A stretch of DNA of 64,000 nucleotides from NCBI RefSeq assembly GCF_900220975.1, contig NZ_OBQD01000002.1, positions 1-64,000 on the forward strand, in the 5' to 3' direction. The notes below the pieces were generated by a model. That model saw only the letters and a program-made list of their open reading frames with translations, was not told where the DNA came from and made no database searches. This document shows positions 42,775 through 50,755 of the stretch, in pieces; positions within the stretch are counted from its first letter, which is position 1; each line of letters opens with the position of its first letter. The DNA is from Rhizobium subbaraonis (GTDB lineage Bacteria; Pseudomonadota; Alphaproteobacteria; Rhizobiales; Rhizobiaceae). A program made the translations under genes and the position numbers.

Positions 42775-42917
42775 AGTTCTTCCACTTGATCGAATGCTGG
42801 AGCGATGCCCCACGGTTCCGTCCGCCGGAGGACGATCTCGCCGAGATGTTCGGCAGCCCAGCGGAAGGCAAATTGCTGAAAGGAGAAACTCGCACCGATG
42901 AGTTTTTCGCGTTTCAA
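42771..42917 (-). pseudogene. 48-codon remnant of an FrlC-like TIM-barrel epimerase, coupled to the kinase
   Basis: From a TTG at 42917 (AGGAG 11 bases upstream) the frame reads KREKLIGASFSFQQFAFRW, then LGEIVLRRTEPWGIAPAFD, and ends VEEL at a TGA overlapping the kinase ATG. The IGxxxFxxQxxxF start and the ELWGIAPHFD-like strand are the N-terminus of sugar isomerase/epimerase barrels such as FrlC, which usually continue to about 275 residues. It seems to be a deletion relic kept for translational coupling. Confidence 0.5.
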
Positions 42918-42931
42918 GATGGATTCCGCTC

Positions 42932-43792
42932 CTATTTCCCGATGCCTTCCGCAAGCCCGCGGATGAAGAAGCGCTGGGCCGCGAAGAAGGTCATGACGAT
43001 GGGAAGTGCCGAGAGCGTCATGGCGGCGAAGACGACGGCATAGTTCGTGCCGTGCTTTGCCATGATGGACGTCAGGCCGACGGGCAGTGTCTGCAGGTCC
43101 GCGCCGCTGGTGAAGATCATCGCGAACAGATATTCGTTCCACGCGAAGAGCACGTGCAGGATTACGCACGACACCAGGATCGGTTTGCACAAGGGCAGCG
43201 TCACTTTCCAGAAGATCTGGCCTTCGCTGGCGCCGTCCATGATGGCGGCCTCATCCAGGTCGCGCGGCAGGCCGAGCATGTAGGCGCGGATGAGGAAGGT
43301 CGTGAAGGGAATGCGGAAAGCGGTGTAGAGGATGATCAGCGCCCAATAGGTGTTGTAGAGGCCGAGATCCTGCATCATGCGCACCAGTGGGATGACCGCG
43401 ACCGTCGGGCTGAGCATGAGGCCACCGAGGACGATGCCGACGAAGAACGGCTTTCCCGGCAGTTTCGAGCGGGTCAGGCCGTAGGCGGTCCACGCACTGA
43501 CCAGCACGGTGCAGACAGCCGATCCGAGCGTGACGATGACGCTCGTCGCGATATAGTTGCGGATGCCCTGGTTCCATGCCGCAATGTAGTTTGCGACGCT
43601 GAAGCCGCCCGGCAGGGCGAACGGGTTTCCGAAGATTTCGGCATTGGTCTTGAAGCCGTTCAGCGCCATCCAGAACAGCGGATAGAGGACGACCACGCCA
43701 AGGCTGATCAGAAAGGCCACGAGGCAGACCTTCGCCAGCACGGCGACGAAGTCGGTGCGCTCGGTTTCCCGCGATTGATGGGAGACGCTCAC
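42932..43792 (-). CDS. Carbohydrate ABC transporter permease, MalG type
   Basis: 286 residues, six membrane helices, with the EAA loop DLDEAAIMDGASEGQIFWKVTLP near residue 195 in pieces typical of CUT1 permeases (LDEAAIMDGA). It ends with QRFFIRGLAEGIGK. It overlaps the MalF-like gene by four bases. With that protein it forms the channel of the putative fructosamine importer. Confidence 0.94.
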   Translation of the reverse strand: MSVSHQSRETERTDFVAVLAKVCLVAFLISLGVVVLYPLFWMALNGFKTNAEIFGNPFALPGGFSVANYIAAWNQGIRNYIATSVIVTLGSAVCTVLVSAWTAYGLTRSKLPGKPFFVGIVLGGLMLSPTVAVIPLVRMMQDLGLYNTYWALIILYTAFRIPFTTFLIRAYMLGLPRDLDEAAIMDGASEGQIFWKVTLPLCKPILVSCVILHVLFAWNEYLFAMIFTSGADLQTLPVGLTSIMAKHGTNYAVVFAAMTLSALPIVMTFFAAQRFFIRGLAEGIGK

Positions 43793-44757
43793 AGGTCGAC
43801 CCTCCGTCTCTTCGTGTACCAGAGCTGCGCAAAGCCGGTTAATAGCGTGATGACGAAAATGACCGATGCGATGGCCGCGCCATAGCCGAAGTCATTTTCG
43901 ATGAACCCCTGCTGGTAGAGCCATGTCCCGAGCACCTGGCTGCTGTTGTTGGGCCCGCCACCGGTCATGACCATGACCTCGTTGAAGACCTGGAATGCTC
44001 CAGTGATCGTGACGATCACCATCAGGCCGGTCATCTCGCGGGTCAGCGGAAAGGTGATGTTCCAAAGACGCCGCCAGGTCCCTGCCCCGTCCATGATCGC
44101 CGCTTCGTAGAGTTCGCGTGGGATCTTCTGGATCGCGATGGCAAACAGCAGCGTCGAATAGCCGAAACCTTGCCATTGGCTCATGGCGATGATGGCATAT
44201 ATCGCGGTCTGTTCCTCGCCGAGCCAGGCGCGCGACCAGTCCGCCAGGCCGATCTGCGTCAGCGCCGAATCCAGAAGGCCGATGTCGGGTTGATAGATGA
44301 AATAGAAGAGAAGGCCGGTGACAGTGATGGAAATGGCCGAAGGCACGAAGTAAACGGCGCGCCAGAAACGGCGCCACCTCTCCTCGCTCAGCCCCTCAAT
44401 GAGGGCAGCCAGAACGAACGCGCCGAAAACCTGGAAAACGACGGAAATAACGGCATAGAGCGTGTTGTTGAGGATTGCCGTCCCAACCACGGGATCGCTT
44501 TGCAGGCGCCGGTAGTTATCCAGTCCGACGTAGGCCGTTTCGCCCGTGAAGATGTCCTGGTTCTTCGTGCTGACGACGAAGTTGTCGATGATCGGATAGT
44601 AGACGAACCAGAGGATCAGCACGAATGCGATCACGATCCAGCGGAACGAAAGGATACCGGTTATCGGGCCGAGCCTGGCCCTTTCAGGCCGGCGCGACCC
44701 GGTGAAGCCGATTTTGACGGCTTCACCCTTGTAGTCATGCTTCACCGCAGTAATCAC
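43789..44757 (-). CDS. Carbohydrate ABC transporter permease, MalF type
   Basis: 322 residues. First helix at about 35-55 (WIVIAFVLILWFVYYPIID), EAA loop ELYEAAIMDGAGTWRRLWNI near 225, and a C-terminal segment ending LWYTKRRRVDL. CUT1 family. It lies ten bases after the binding-protein gene. Confidence 0.94.
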   Translation of the reverse strand: MITAVKHDYKGEAVKIGFTGSRRPERARLGPITGILSFRWIVIAFVLILWFVYYPIIDNFVVSTKNQDIFTGETAYVGLDNYRRLQSDPVVGTAILNNTLYAVISVVFQVFGAFVLAALIEGLSEERWRRFWRAVYFVPSAISITVTGLLFYFIYQPDIGLLDSALTQIGLADWSRAWLGEEQTAIYAIIAMSQWQGFGYSTLLFAIAIQKIPRELYEAAIMDGAGTWRRLWNITFPLTREMTGLMVIVTITGAFQVFNEVMVMTGGGPNNSSQVLGTWLYQQGFIENDFGYGAAIASVIFVITLLTGFAQLWYTKRRRVDL

Positions 44758-44767
44758 TGGCCGATCC

Positions 44768-46093
44768 TTATTTGGACGAAGCCGCCGCTTCCTTTACGCG
44801 CTCCACCACCTCTTCGGGCGTCATCGAGCCGCCGATCAGGGCCTGCAGCCCCGAAAGCCAGGCAGCCGCCACGCGCGGCGGGTTGGCCGTGTCGAGCCAG
44901 GGCATGAGATAGGAGGAGTCCGCGATCACCTTCAGACCATCGACGACGGCCGGGTTCATGGTTTCGGCCGAATAGCCGCCGACCGTCGCGCTCGGTTGGC
45001 CGTAAGGCGGCGCCGACAGGATCTTGCCGTTTTCAGCTGAGGTGACGAACCGCATGAAATCGATCGCGAGCGGAATGTTCTTCGAGGCTGCGTTGATCAT
45101 GTAGCCTTCCGGCGCGCCCTCGATGGCCTTGACGTCGCCCTTGGCATCCTTCGGAGCCGGCAGCTTGAAGAAGCCGAAATCCTCGCGCTTCAGAGCGCCC
45201 TCGGCCGTCGCCTGATCGAATTCTATGATCTCCTGATAGTACATCGCTGACTTGCCGTTGCTGAACTGTTGCAAGGCCGATGCGTAGGAGGAGCCATTGG
45301 TGCCGGCTCCATCAGAGCATTCGTCGATCAACTGCTTGAACTGCGTCAGGCTGACGACGTAGCCCGGATCGCTATATTCGGCCGTGGCCGGGACGAAGTC
45401 CTTTTCAAGCGTCGCCTGCGGCACGTTGTAGGCAAGCAACTGCCCCGCATAGTGAACGCCCGGCCAGCCTTCCTTGTTGCCGAACGAAATCGGCGTGACG
45501 CCGGATTTGCGGAGCGTCGCGCAAGCGCTCAAGAACTCCTCGAAGCTCGCCGGTTCGGAAACGCCCGCCTTTTCGAAAAGACCCTTGTTATAGCCCATGA
45601 ACTTGGCGTCGAGATAAAGCGGAATACCAAAGAGCTTGCCATTGTACTGGAAGGCGGAAACGGCGGCGTGTGCGAGTTCCTTGCCCCATTCGGTCTCCGG
45701 GCCGATGACGGGGGTGAGGTCGACGGCGCGATTGCCGCGCACGAAGTTCTCGCCCCAGCTGCCTGTCCATGTGAAGTAGATGTCGGGCAGCGAGTTGGAT
45801 GCAACCAGGGCTTTCGTCTTGCCCTTCACGCTGTCGTCGCTCTCCTGGATCAGCTCGACCTTCACGTCGGGGTGCAGTTTCTCGTATGCCTTTGCCGCAT
45901 CGACAAAGAAGGGGGAGAGTTGCTGCAGGCCGAATTTCGTCAGAACGCTGATCGTGCCGGAGTGTTCGACTGCAGCGCTGGGATCGGCGACGACCGGCTC
46001 CGCCGCAGCCGCGCCGCTGGCGCCGCCAATGACGAACGCGGCTGCAACGAGCGATCCGAGGCTCGTCGTGCTCAAAAACGTGTTGGCTTTCAT
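44768..46093 (-). CDS. Carbohydrate ABC transporter solute-binding protein, CUT1 type
   Basis: 441 residues from ATG 46093 with a signal peptide ending GGASGAAAA. MalE-like fold with VLTKFGLQQLSPFFVDAAKAY near the start, PDIYFTWTGSWGENFVRG and the C-terminal hinge APPYGQPSAT. It is expected to bind a sugar or glycosyl-amine in the periplasm. Second gene of the operon after the FrlB-like deglycase, 88 bases away. Confidence 0.93.
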   Translation of the reverse strand: MKANTFLSTTSLGSLVAAAFVIGGASGAAAAEPVVADPSAAVEHSGTISVLTKFGLQQLSPFFVDAAKAYEKLHPDVKVELIQESDDSVKGKTKALVASNSLPDIYFTWTGSWGENFVRGNRAVDLTPVIGPETEWGKELAHAAVSAFQYNGKLFGIPLYLDAKFMGYNKGLFEKAGVSEPASFEEFLSACATLRKSGVTPISFGNKEGWPGVHYAGQLLAYNVPQATLEKDFVPATAEYSDPGYVVSLTQFKQLIDECSDGAGTNGSSYASALQQFSNGKSAMYYQEIIEFDQATAEGALKREDFGFFKLPAPKDAKGDVKAIEGAPEGYMINAASKNIPLAIDFMRFVTSAENGKILSAPPYGQPSATVGGYSAETMNPAVVDGLKVIADSSYLMPWLDTANPPRVAAAWLSGLQALIGGSMTPEEVVERVKEAAASSK

Positions 46094-46181
46094 TTCGCAG
46101 TTCCTCTCTGTTGTCGTTCGCTTCTCAGGGCATGCCAAGGTCCGTAACCCTGTCCGGCGTCACCGACGGACAGGGAAACGC

Positions 46182-47195
46182 TCAGTATTCGACGCGCTTG
46201 TAGTAGCGGCGCGTGGTCAGTGGGTGATCGCGCAGCACTTCCAGATGCGCGCTCAGGCGCTCCAGCATGGTTGCCAGGATGACAGGCGAAATGAGACCGC
46301 GCGTCTCGGTGGACAGGCCCGGAAGGCTGGCCGCAGCCGCATCGAGGATGCGCACCTTGTCGGTGTAGCGCTTGGCGAAGTTCTCCACCCGGTCAGTCAG
46401 CGGCCGGCAGGCGTCCTCGCCCTTGAAGATGAAGAGGCTGACGCCCGGCTCCACCAGTTCGAGCGTGCCGTGGAAGAAGTCGGATGCATGCACCGGACGG
46501 GTGCGGATCCACTGCATCTCCTCGAGGATGCACATGCCGTAGTAGTGAGCTTCCGGCCAGACCGATCCCGCACCGGTGAAGATGTGATAAGTCTCGTCCT
46601 TGATGTCCTTGGCGAGTGCGGCAGCCTCGGTCTCGTAGCTTTCCTTCACCGAGACCAGCAGTTCTGGCAGCAGCTTCAGTTCGGCCACGGTTGCGTCGAA
46701 GTCGGCATATTCGCCGCGCTCTGCGAGCAGCGCGAGGACGATGATCAAGCTCTGCAGGTAAAACGATTCCGAGGAGGTATCGTCCTCGGCGAAGTTGGTG
46801 AAGTTGTAGTCGGCGTCGCGACCGAGCGGGGTGTCCTTGTGCCCGGTCAAAGACAGCGTCTTCACGCCGCGTTCCTTGAGGAAGGACAGAAGCTGGACGC
46901 TTTCCTTGGTCGTGCCCGACAGCGAGGGCAGGATGACCAGCGCCTTCTCGTTCAGACCGGCCGGCGGCTCCAGAACGACCTGCGCGGAATAGGCCGCGGA
47001 AACCGGGAAAAGCGTCGAGTTCCGAGCAAGTTCGATGGCCGGCTGGGTGAGAAACTGCACACCGCCGGTCCCAATGAAGAAAATGCGTTCCAGACCGTCA
47101 TTGAGCAGTTCACGCATCAGGTGACGCACGTCCTGAGCGATTGCAACTGCGCCGCTTTGGATCTTTACAAAGCGATCTCTATCGAAGTTGAGCAT
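46182..47195 (-). CDS. frlB: SIS-domain fructosamine deglycase, FrlB-like
   Basis: 337 residues from ATG 47195. Two SIS domains: IFFIGTGGVQFLTQPAIELA and ILPSLSGTTKESVQLL in the first, VHASDFFHGTLELVEPGVSLFIF in the second. The tail DHPLTTRRYYKRVEY matches the Tyr-Tyr-Val-Glu-Tyr end of E. coli FrlB. FrlB converts fructosyl-amine 6-phosphate to glucose 6-phosphate and the free amine. First structural gene of the operon, with a long palindromic operator upstream. Symbol assigned by similarity and by the FrlD-like kinase nearby. Confidence 0.83.
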   Translation of the reverse strand: MLNFDRDRFVKIQSGAVAIAQDVRHLMRELLNDGLERIFFIGTGGVQFLTQPAIELARNSTLFPVSAAYSAQVVLEPPAGLNEKALVILPSLSGTTKESVQLLSFLKERGVKTLSLTGHKDTPLGRDADYNFTNFAEDDTSSESFYLQSLIIVLALLAERGEYADFDATVAELKLLPELLVSVKESYETEAAALAKDIKDETYHIFTGAGSVWPEAHYYGMCILEEMQWIRTRPVHASDFFHGTLELVEPGVSLFIFKGEDACRPLTDRVENFAKRYTDKVRILDAAAASLPGLSTETRGLISPVILATMLERLSAHLEVLRDHPLTTRRYYKRVEY

Positions 47196-47271
47196 TAGAA
47201 CCTTCCCGTTTTGCGCGTCGCCAGATCGCTGTCGTAGCGAGACCGCGTCTTGCGCAAATGATCTTTGAGAC

Positions 47272-47293
47272 TGTGTGAGATCGATCTCACACA
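47272..47293 (-). promoter_or_regulatory. 22-bp perfect palindrome, LacI-type operator
   Basis: The core TGTGAGATCGATCTCACA is extended by TG and CA to a perfect 22-base palindrome, 77 bases upstream of the frlB-like start and between it and the LacI gene. It has the central CG and full dyad of LacI-family operators. The half-sites are eight bases apart, so it is not a canonical CRP site, which has six. Confidence 0.7.
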
Positions 47294-47364
47294 TATTTAG
47301 CGCACAAGAATTTTGCGGTGGCAAGTGGGCAGTCCAAAAATTTTCCGATGGGGGTGCTAGCTGT

Positions 47365-48387
47365 TCAGGCGTCTCTTCGGCGGCTGACGGAACCACGAAC
47401 TATCATCTTGGTTTCAAAGCGTAATTTCTGCGGTTTACCGCATTTTCCGGAGAGCCGATCGAACAGCAACCGAGCTGCCGCGCGACCGATTTCAGCCACT
47501 GGCTGAGAGACGACCGTGATCTGCGGATCGGTAAATGTCGCCAGATTGAAGTCGTCGAAACCGATCAGTGAGACGTCATGGGGAATCGAAATGCCCATGG
47601 AACGGAAAGCCAAAAGCGCGCCCTGCGTCATCAAGCTGTCGACCGTGAAAAGCGCGGTCGGTGGGCTCTTCTGGCTGAAGAGGCGTATGGTCGCGTCGAC
47701 GGCATGCTCAACCGTTGATTGTGAAACGGAAACCATCCGATCGTCCGGCGCAATACCGCCTGCGGCAAGGGCGGCCCGGTAGCCGCTCATGCGCTCACGC
47801 GAGGTGAAGATGCGCATGTCGTCCTGCAACAGTCCGATTCGGCGATGGCCCATCCCGATCAGGTACTCGACGGCCTTGCGCGCGCCCCCCTCGTTGTCCA
47901 CGACGACGCTGTCGCAATCGATGCCCTCCGCTACGCGGTCGATCAGCACCAGCGGTACGTTTTCTGCGATCAGACCCTTGAGATGGGCGTTGTTGTCGGC
48001 CGACGTCGGCGCCACGATGAAGCCGCGGATACTGAGCGACTGGAGGCTCGCCAGCAGAGAGATTTCCTGTCCAAGTTCCTCTTCGCTGCTGCCGATGACC
48101 AGATTGTGTCCGCACTCGCGGGCGAGAACCTCGATGTCGTGCGCGATGCGCGCGAAGAACGGGTTCTGTATATCGCCAAGGATGCAGCCGACGATCGGCA
48201 ACTGCCCGCTACGCAACGCCTGCGCCAGCCGGTTGCCGCGATAGCCGAGCTTTTCCGCAGCGGCCTGAACCTTCTGGGCGGTTTCGTTGCCAACATAGCC
48301 ATAACTGTTAAGGGCGCGGGCAGCCGTTGCCCGCGACACATTCGCCAGCGCCGCCACATCCTTCAAAGTCGCCGGTTTCCGAACCAT
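47365..48387 (-). CDS. LacI-family transcriptional regulator
   Basis: 340 residues from ATG 48387 (AAGGGTG upstream); an ATG at 48402 is possible. Helix-turn-helix TLKDVAALANVSRATAARAL then NSYGYVGNETAQKV and a periplasmic-binding-like sensor (GFIVAPTSADNN, SLIGFDDFNLATFTDP). It lies just upstream of, and in the same direction as, the frl-like operon and probably represses it through the palindrome at 47272-47293. Confidence 0.93.
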   Translation of the reverse strand: MVRKPATLKDVAALANVSRATAARALNSYGYVGNETAQKVQAAAEKLGYRGNRLAQALRSGQLPIVGCILGDIQNPFFARIAHDIEVLARECGHNLVIGSSEEELGQEISLLASLQSLSIRGFIVAPTSADNNAHLKGLIAENVPLVLIDRVAEGIDCDSVVVDNEGGARKAVEYLIGMGHRRIGLLQDDMRIFTSRERMSGYRAALAAGGIAPDDRMVSVSQSTVEHAVDATIRLFSQKSPPTALFTVDSLMTQGALLAFRSMGISIPHDVSLIGFDDFNLATFTDPQITVVSQPVAEIGRAAARLLFDRLSGKCGKPQKLRFETKMIVRGSVSRRRDA

Positions 48388-48527
48388 TTCACCCTTCGCC
48401 ATCGCACAAGCAGGATCCAAGACGATCCTCCTTGTAGCGTCGGGTCGACGGTTCGCATAGGCATGCCACCGCGGAAAGCGGCATGGTGTCTGCAACCGCC
48501 GATCCTGCCCCTGTACGGGCGGAACGT

Positions 48528-48743
48528 TGAGAGCATCGGATGTTCCGCTCCGGTCGCAATCTCGAAACCCGATACCTCGCCAAGGATGAGACCGAGCGTC
48601 GCTCCGCTGTGGCTGAAGACGACATAGGCGCCGGGAACGGCCTTGCGGGCACCGACCACCGGCTCGCCATCGCCCGGGATGGGTTTGCCGCTGGTGAAAT
48701 TGCATCGATCGACAAGATCAATTCGATCATCGAAACCTAGCCC
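48528..48743 (-). pseudogene. C-terminal fragment of a DAO-type FAD oxidoreductase
   Basis: In one minus frame the sequence reads FTSGKPIPGDGEPVVGARK, then VPGAYVVFSHSGATLGLIL, then GEHPMLSTFRPYR (with A for G at the first position). These are the last 70 or so residues of glycine/D-amino-acid oxidase-type proteins. The frame upstream is not similar to anything and no FAD-binding N-terminus exists. It is not the C-terminus of the intact gene at 40.5 kb, which ends differently. Confidence 0.6.
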
Positions 48744-48746
48744 AAG

Positions 48747-49043
48747 GGTATTGCCGGCTTCGAGCGCTATACACGGTTTCTCGATACCCAGCCCGACATC
48801 AAAGATCACGAGGGTGCACGGGACGCCGGGCGGCTGCACGGCGATATCGCCTATCGAGCCGTCTGCTTCGGCTACCGGCCCGACAGGCCGATCCTTGAGG
48901 GTCTGGAATTGACGATCAGGGCAGGAGAAACGATCGCCCTCGTCGCCCCCCCGGGTGCAGGCAGGACGACAATCTGCTCGTTGCTGCCGCGCCTCTACGA
49001 GACCATGTCCGGTACGATCACCGTCGATGGCATCGATCCATGA
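48747..49043 (+). pseudogene. Internal fragment of an ABC exporter (permease/ATPase fusion)
   Basis: Ninety-eight codons read YTRFLDTQPDIKDHEGARDAG, then GDIAYRAVCFGYRPDRPILE, LTIRAGETIALVAPPGAGRTT and LYETMSGTITVDGIDP before a stop. This is the linker and start of the ATPase domain of an MsbA-type exporter. The Walker A motif is degenerate (APPGAGRTT for GPSGAGKTT) and the rest is absent. It abuts the oxidoreductase fragment back to back. Confidence 0.6.
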
Positions 49044-49200
49044 TCGCGCAGCCGTCGCGATAGGTGCCGAAGGCTTCGACCTCCGGTTCTTGGCGTAAAG
49101 CACAATTATGGAACTATGTTACTTGTGCAACTTCGCGCTTGGCTTGGCAGCACACAATAGATCAGGTGTCCCCTCGTGTTAAATGCGCACTACCCAGACT

Positions 49201-50127
49201 TTAACCGACCACGAGGATGCTCGGATCCGGAAATAGGTCCGGCCACATGGCGGCGAACATTTCTTCGCCTACACCCGGCGCTGTAGCATAATTTGAATAA
49301 GGTTTCCGCAAGAGCTGCAGGTGCAGGTGTGGAATCCACCAGCCGTTCTCCTCGAAATCCCCAACGGTGGCAAAGGCCGTAGCGGCGGCGATCCGGTCGC
49401 CGATCTTCCAGCCTCGGGCCGATCGGTGGGTCAGATGCCCCCAAAGCGACCAAAAGTGCTTTCCCGGCTGCCATTCGTGTTCAAGCACGAGCACGCCACC
49501 GTAGTCGAGGCTGTCGTTCATGATCATGGTCTGCACGACCGTTCCGGCCAGCGGCAGAGAAAGAACCGTTCCGGCCGGTACGAACACGTCGAGCCCCAGA
49601 TGAAGATTTCGGCGCGCATTTCGATCGAAGGCGGAGATGTAATTGTCGGTGCTGTAGATCGTGCGCTTTTCCAGCCAGGGGCCGATTGCGACCTCATGGC
49701 CGCTTGCCTGCATCAGCGCATCGTAAAGGGATTGTGCCGTCTCGCGGTCTTGTGCGGCCAAGGCATTGGCCAACCCCGAGCCGGCACTACCCAGATCGAG
49801 AACGGTCAGCCGCGACTGTTCAAGAGCCGGCGAAAGTAGATCGCTCCAGCTGCCGGCATTGGCGTCAAGCCATGCTCGAAAATCCGCCGCATCCGGCACG
49901 ATCTCGAGCCCAGCGCCAAGACGCAATGCGGCTTCCGCCACGACGGGATCCATCGCATCCAGCCGGGCAGCCACGGCCGGGTCTTTGTTGCACGCCTTCA
50001 CCCATGCGAAATAACTGCCGCCATTTGCGCCGGCAAAAGTCGCCAGATGCTGGCCAAGGCGATTGAAATCGTAAACGGGCTGCGCAAGCAGATCGGCAGT
50101 ATCAGCGTGTTGGTTCATGGCGTTCAC
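49201..50127 (-). CDS. M23-type metallopeptidase-domain protein without a signal peptide
   Basis: 308 residues. The C-terminal half has M23 zinc ligands: His176-x3-Asp180 in HLGLD and His267-x-His269 in PHLHL, with a third His in LWGHL (231). The N-terminal 140 residues are helical and unlike known peptidoglycan hydrolases. No export signal is present. In rhizobia such a domain is fused to class-III aminotransferases and kinases rather than cell-wall enzymes, so a metabolic role is more likely. Last gene of the operon, overlapping the PaiB-like gene by four bases. Confidence 0.75.
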   Translation of the reverse strand: MNAMNQHADTADLLAQPVYDFNRLGQHLATFAGANGGSYFAWVKACNKDPAVAARLDAMDPVVAEAALRLGAGLEIVPDAADFRAWLDANAGSWSDLLSPALEQSRLTVLDLGSAGSGLANALAAQDRETAQSLYDALMQASGHEVAIGPWLEKRTIYSTDNYISAFDRNARRNLHLGLDVFVPAGTVLSLPLAGTVVQTMIMNDSLDYGGVLVLEHEWQPGKHFWSLWGHLTHRSARGWKIGDRIAAATAFATVGDFEENGWWIPHLHLQLLRKPYSNYATAPGVGEEMFAAMWPDLFPDPSILVVG

Positions 50128-50744
50128 TCTTCGGGACGGTATTGTGCCATGCGTTGGGCCAATTCCGCTTTCCCCTCCCCGCGCAGCTTCTCCTCAGCCG
50201 CCAGCATGTCGCGCCGACGTTCATCCTGCCCGAGCTTGAAACGGCTCTCGACCTTTTCGATCGGCAATTCGTAGCCCAGTATGTTCGGCAGGCGTCGTTC
50301 AAGCCCTTCCGGTCCGAGTTCGCCCATCTCCCAGGCCTTTTCCCGATCTTTCTCCATATGGGTCACCAGGTCACTGAGATGCTTGGCCGTCGCCGCGGCC
50401 GAGATCACCTCGGGCCTGCCATGAAAATGAACGACAATGAAATTCCAGGTGGGAGCGCTGTCGCGCATCGGTGCGGCGGGATACCATGAAGAGGAAATGT
50501 AGCTGCCCGTATCCATCAGCACGGCGACGGAGGGCATGCCGCGTCGGATCAGCGCGGCGTGATCATTGCCGACAGCGACATGGGATATGAGGCGATTGCG
50601 CTTCCTGTCGGCCATGAAGATCGGGTGGGAAATCGCCACGCCCTGCTGATGCGGCGTGATTAGGGTTCCCATCACCACCCGGCCTACGACATCGAAGATT
50701 TCGTCGTCAGCATGGGGCGCGAAATAGGGTTTTGTATAAAGCAT
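50124..50744 (-). CDS. FMN-binding PaiB-type protein
   Basis: 206 residues from ATG 50744 (MLYTKPYFAPHADDEIFDVV). The PaiB fold is seen as a split-barrel with ISHPIFMADRKRN, GNDHAALI, SSSWYPAAP and WNFIVVHFHG, and a helical C-terminus (RRLPNILGYELPIEKVE). PaiB proteins are annotated as FMN-binding negative regulators, but many act as flavin or heme-linked enzymes. Within a catabolic operon a flavin reductase or detoxifying role is as likely as regulation. Confidence 0.85.
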   Translation of the reverse strand: MLYTKPYFAPHADDEIFDVVGRVVMGTLITPHQQGVAISHPIFMADRKRNRLISHVAVGNDHAALIRRGMPSVAVLMDTGSYISSSWYPAAPMRDSAPTWNFIVVHFHGRPEVISAAATAKHLSDLVTHMEKDREKAWEMGELGPEGLERRLPNILGYELPIEKVESRFKLGQDERRRDMLAAEEKLRGEGKAELAQRMAQYRPEE

Positions 50745-50755
50745 GCGGAAAAGCC

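Noticed and set aside
47272-47293. CRP/FNR-type site in the frl-like promoter
   Set aside because: TGTGA and TCACA are eight bases apart rather than six, and the dyad extends to 22 bp, which suits a LacI-family operator better.
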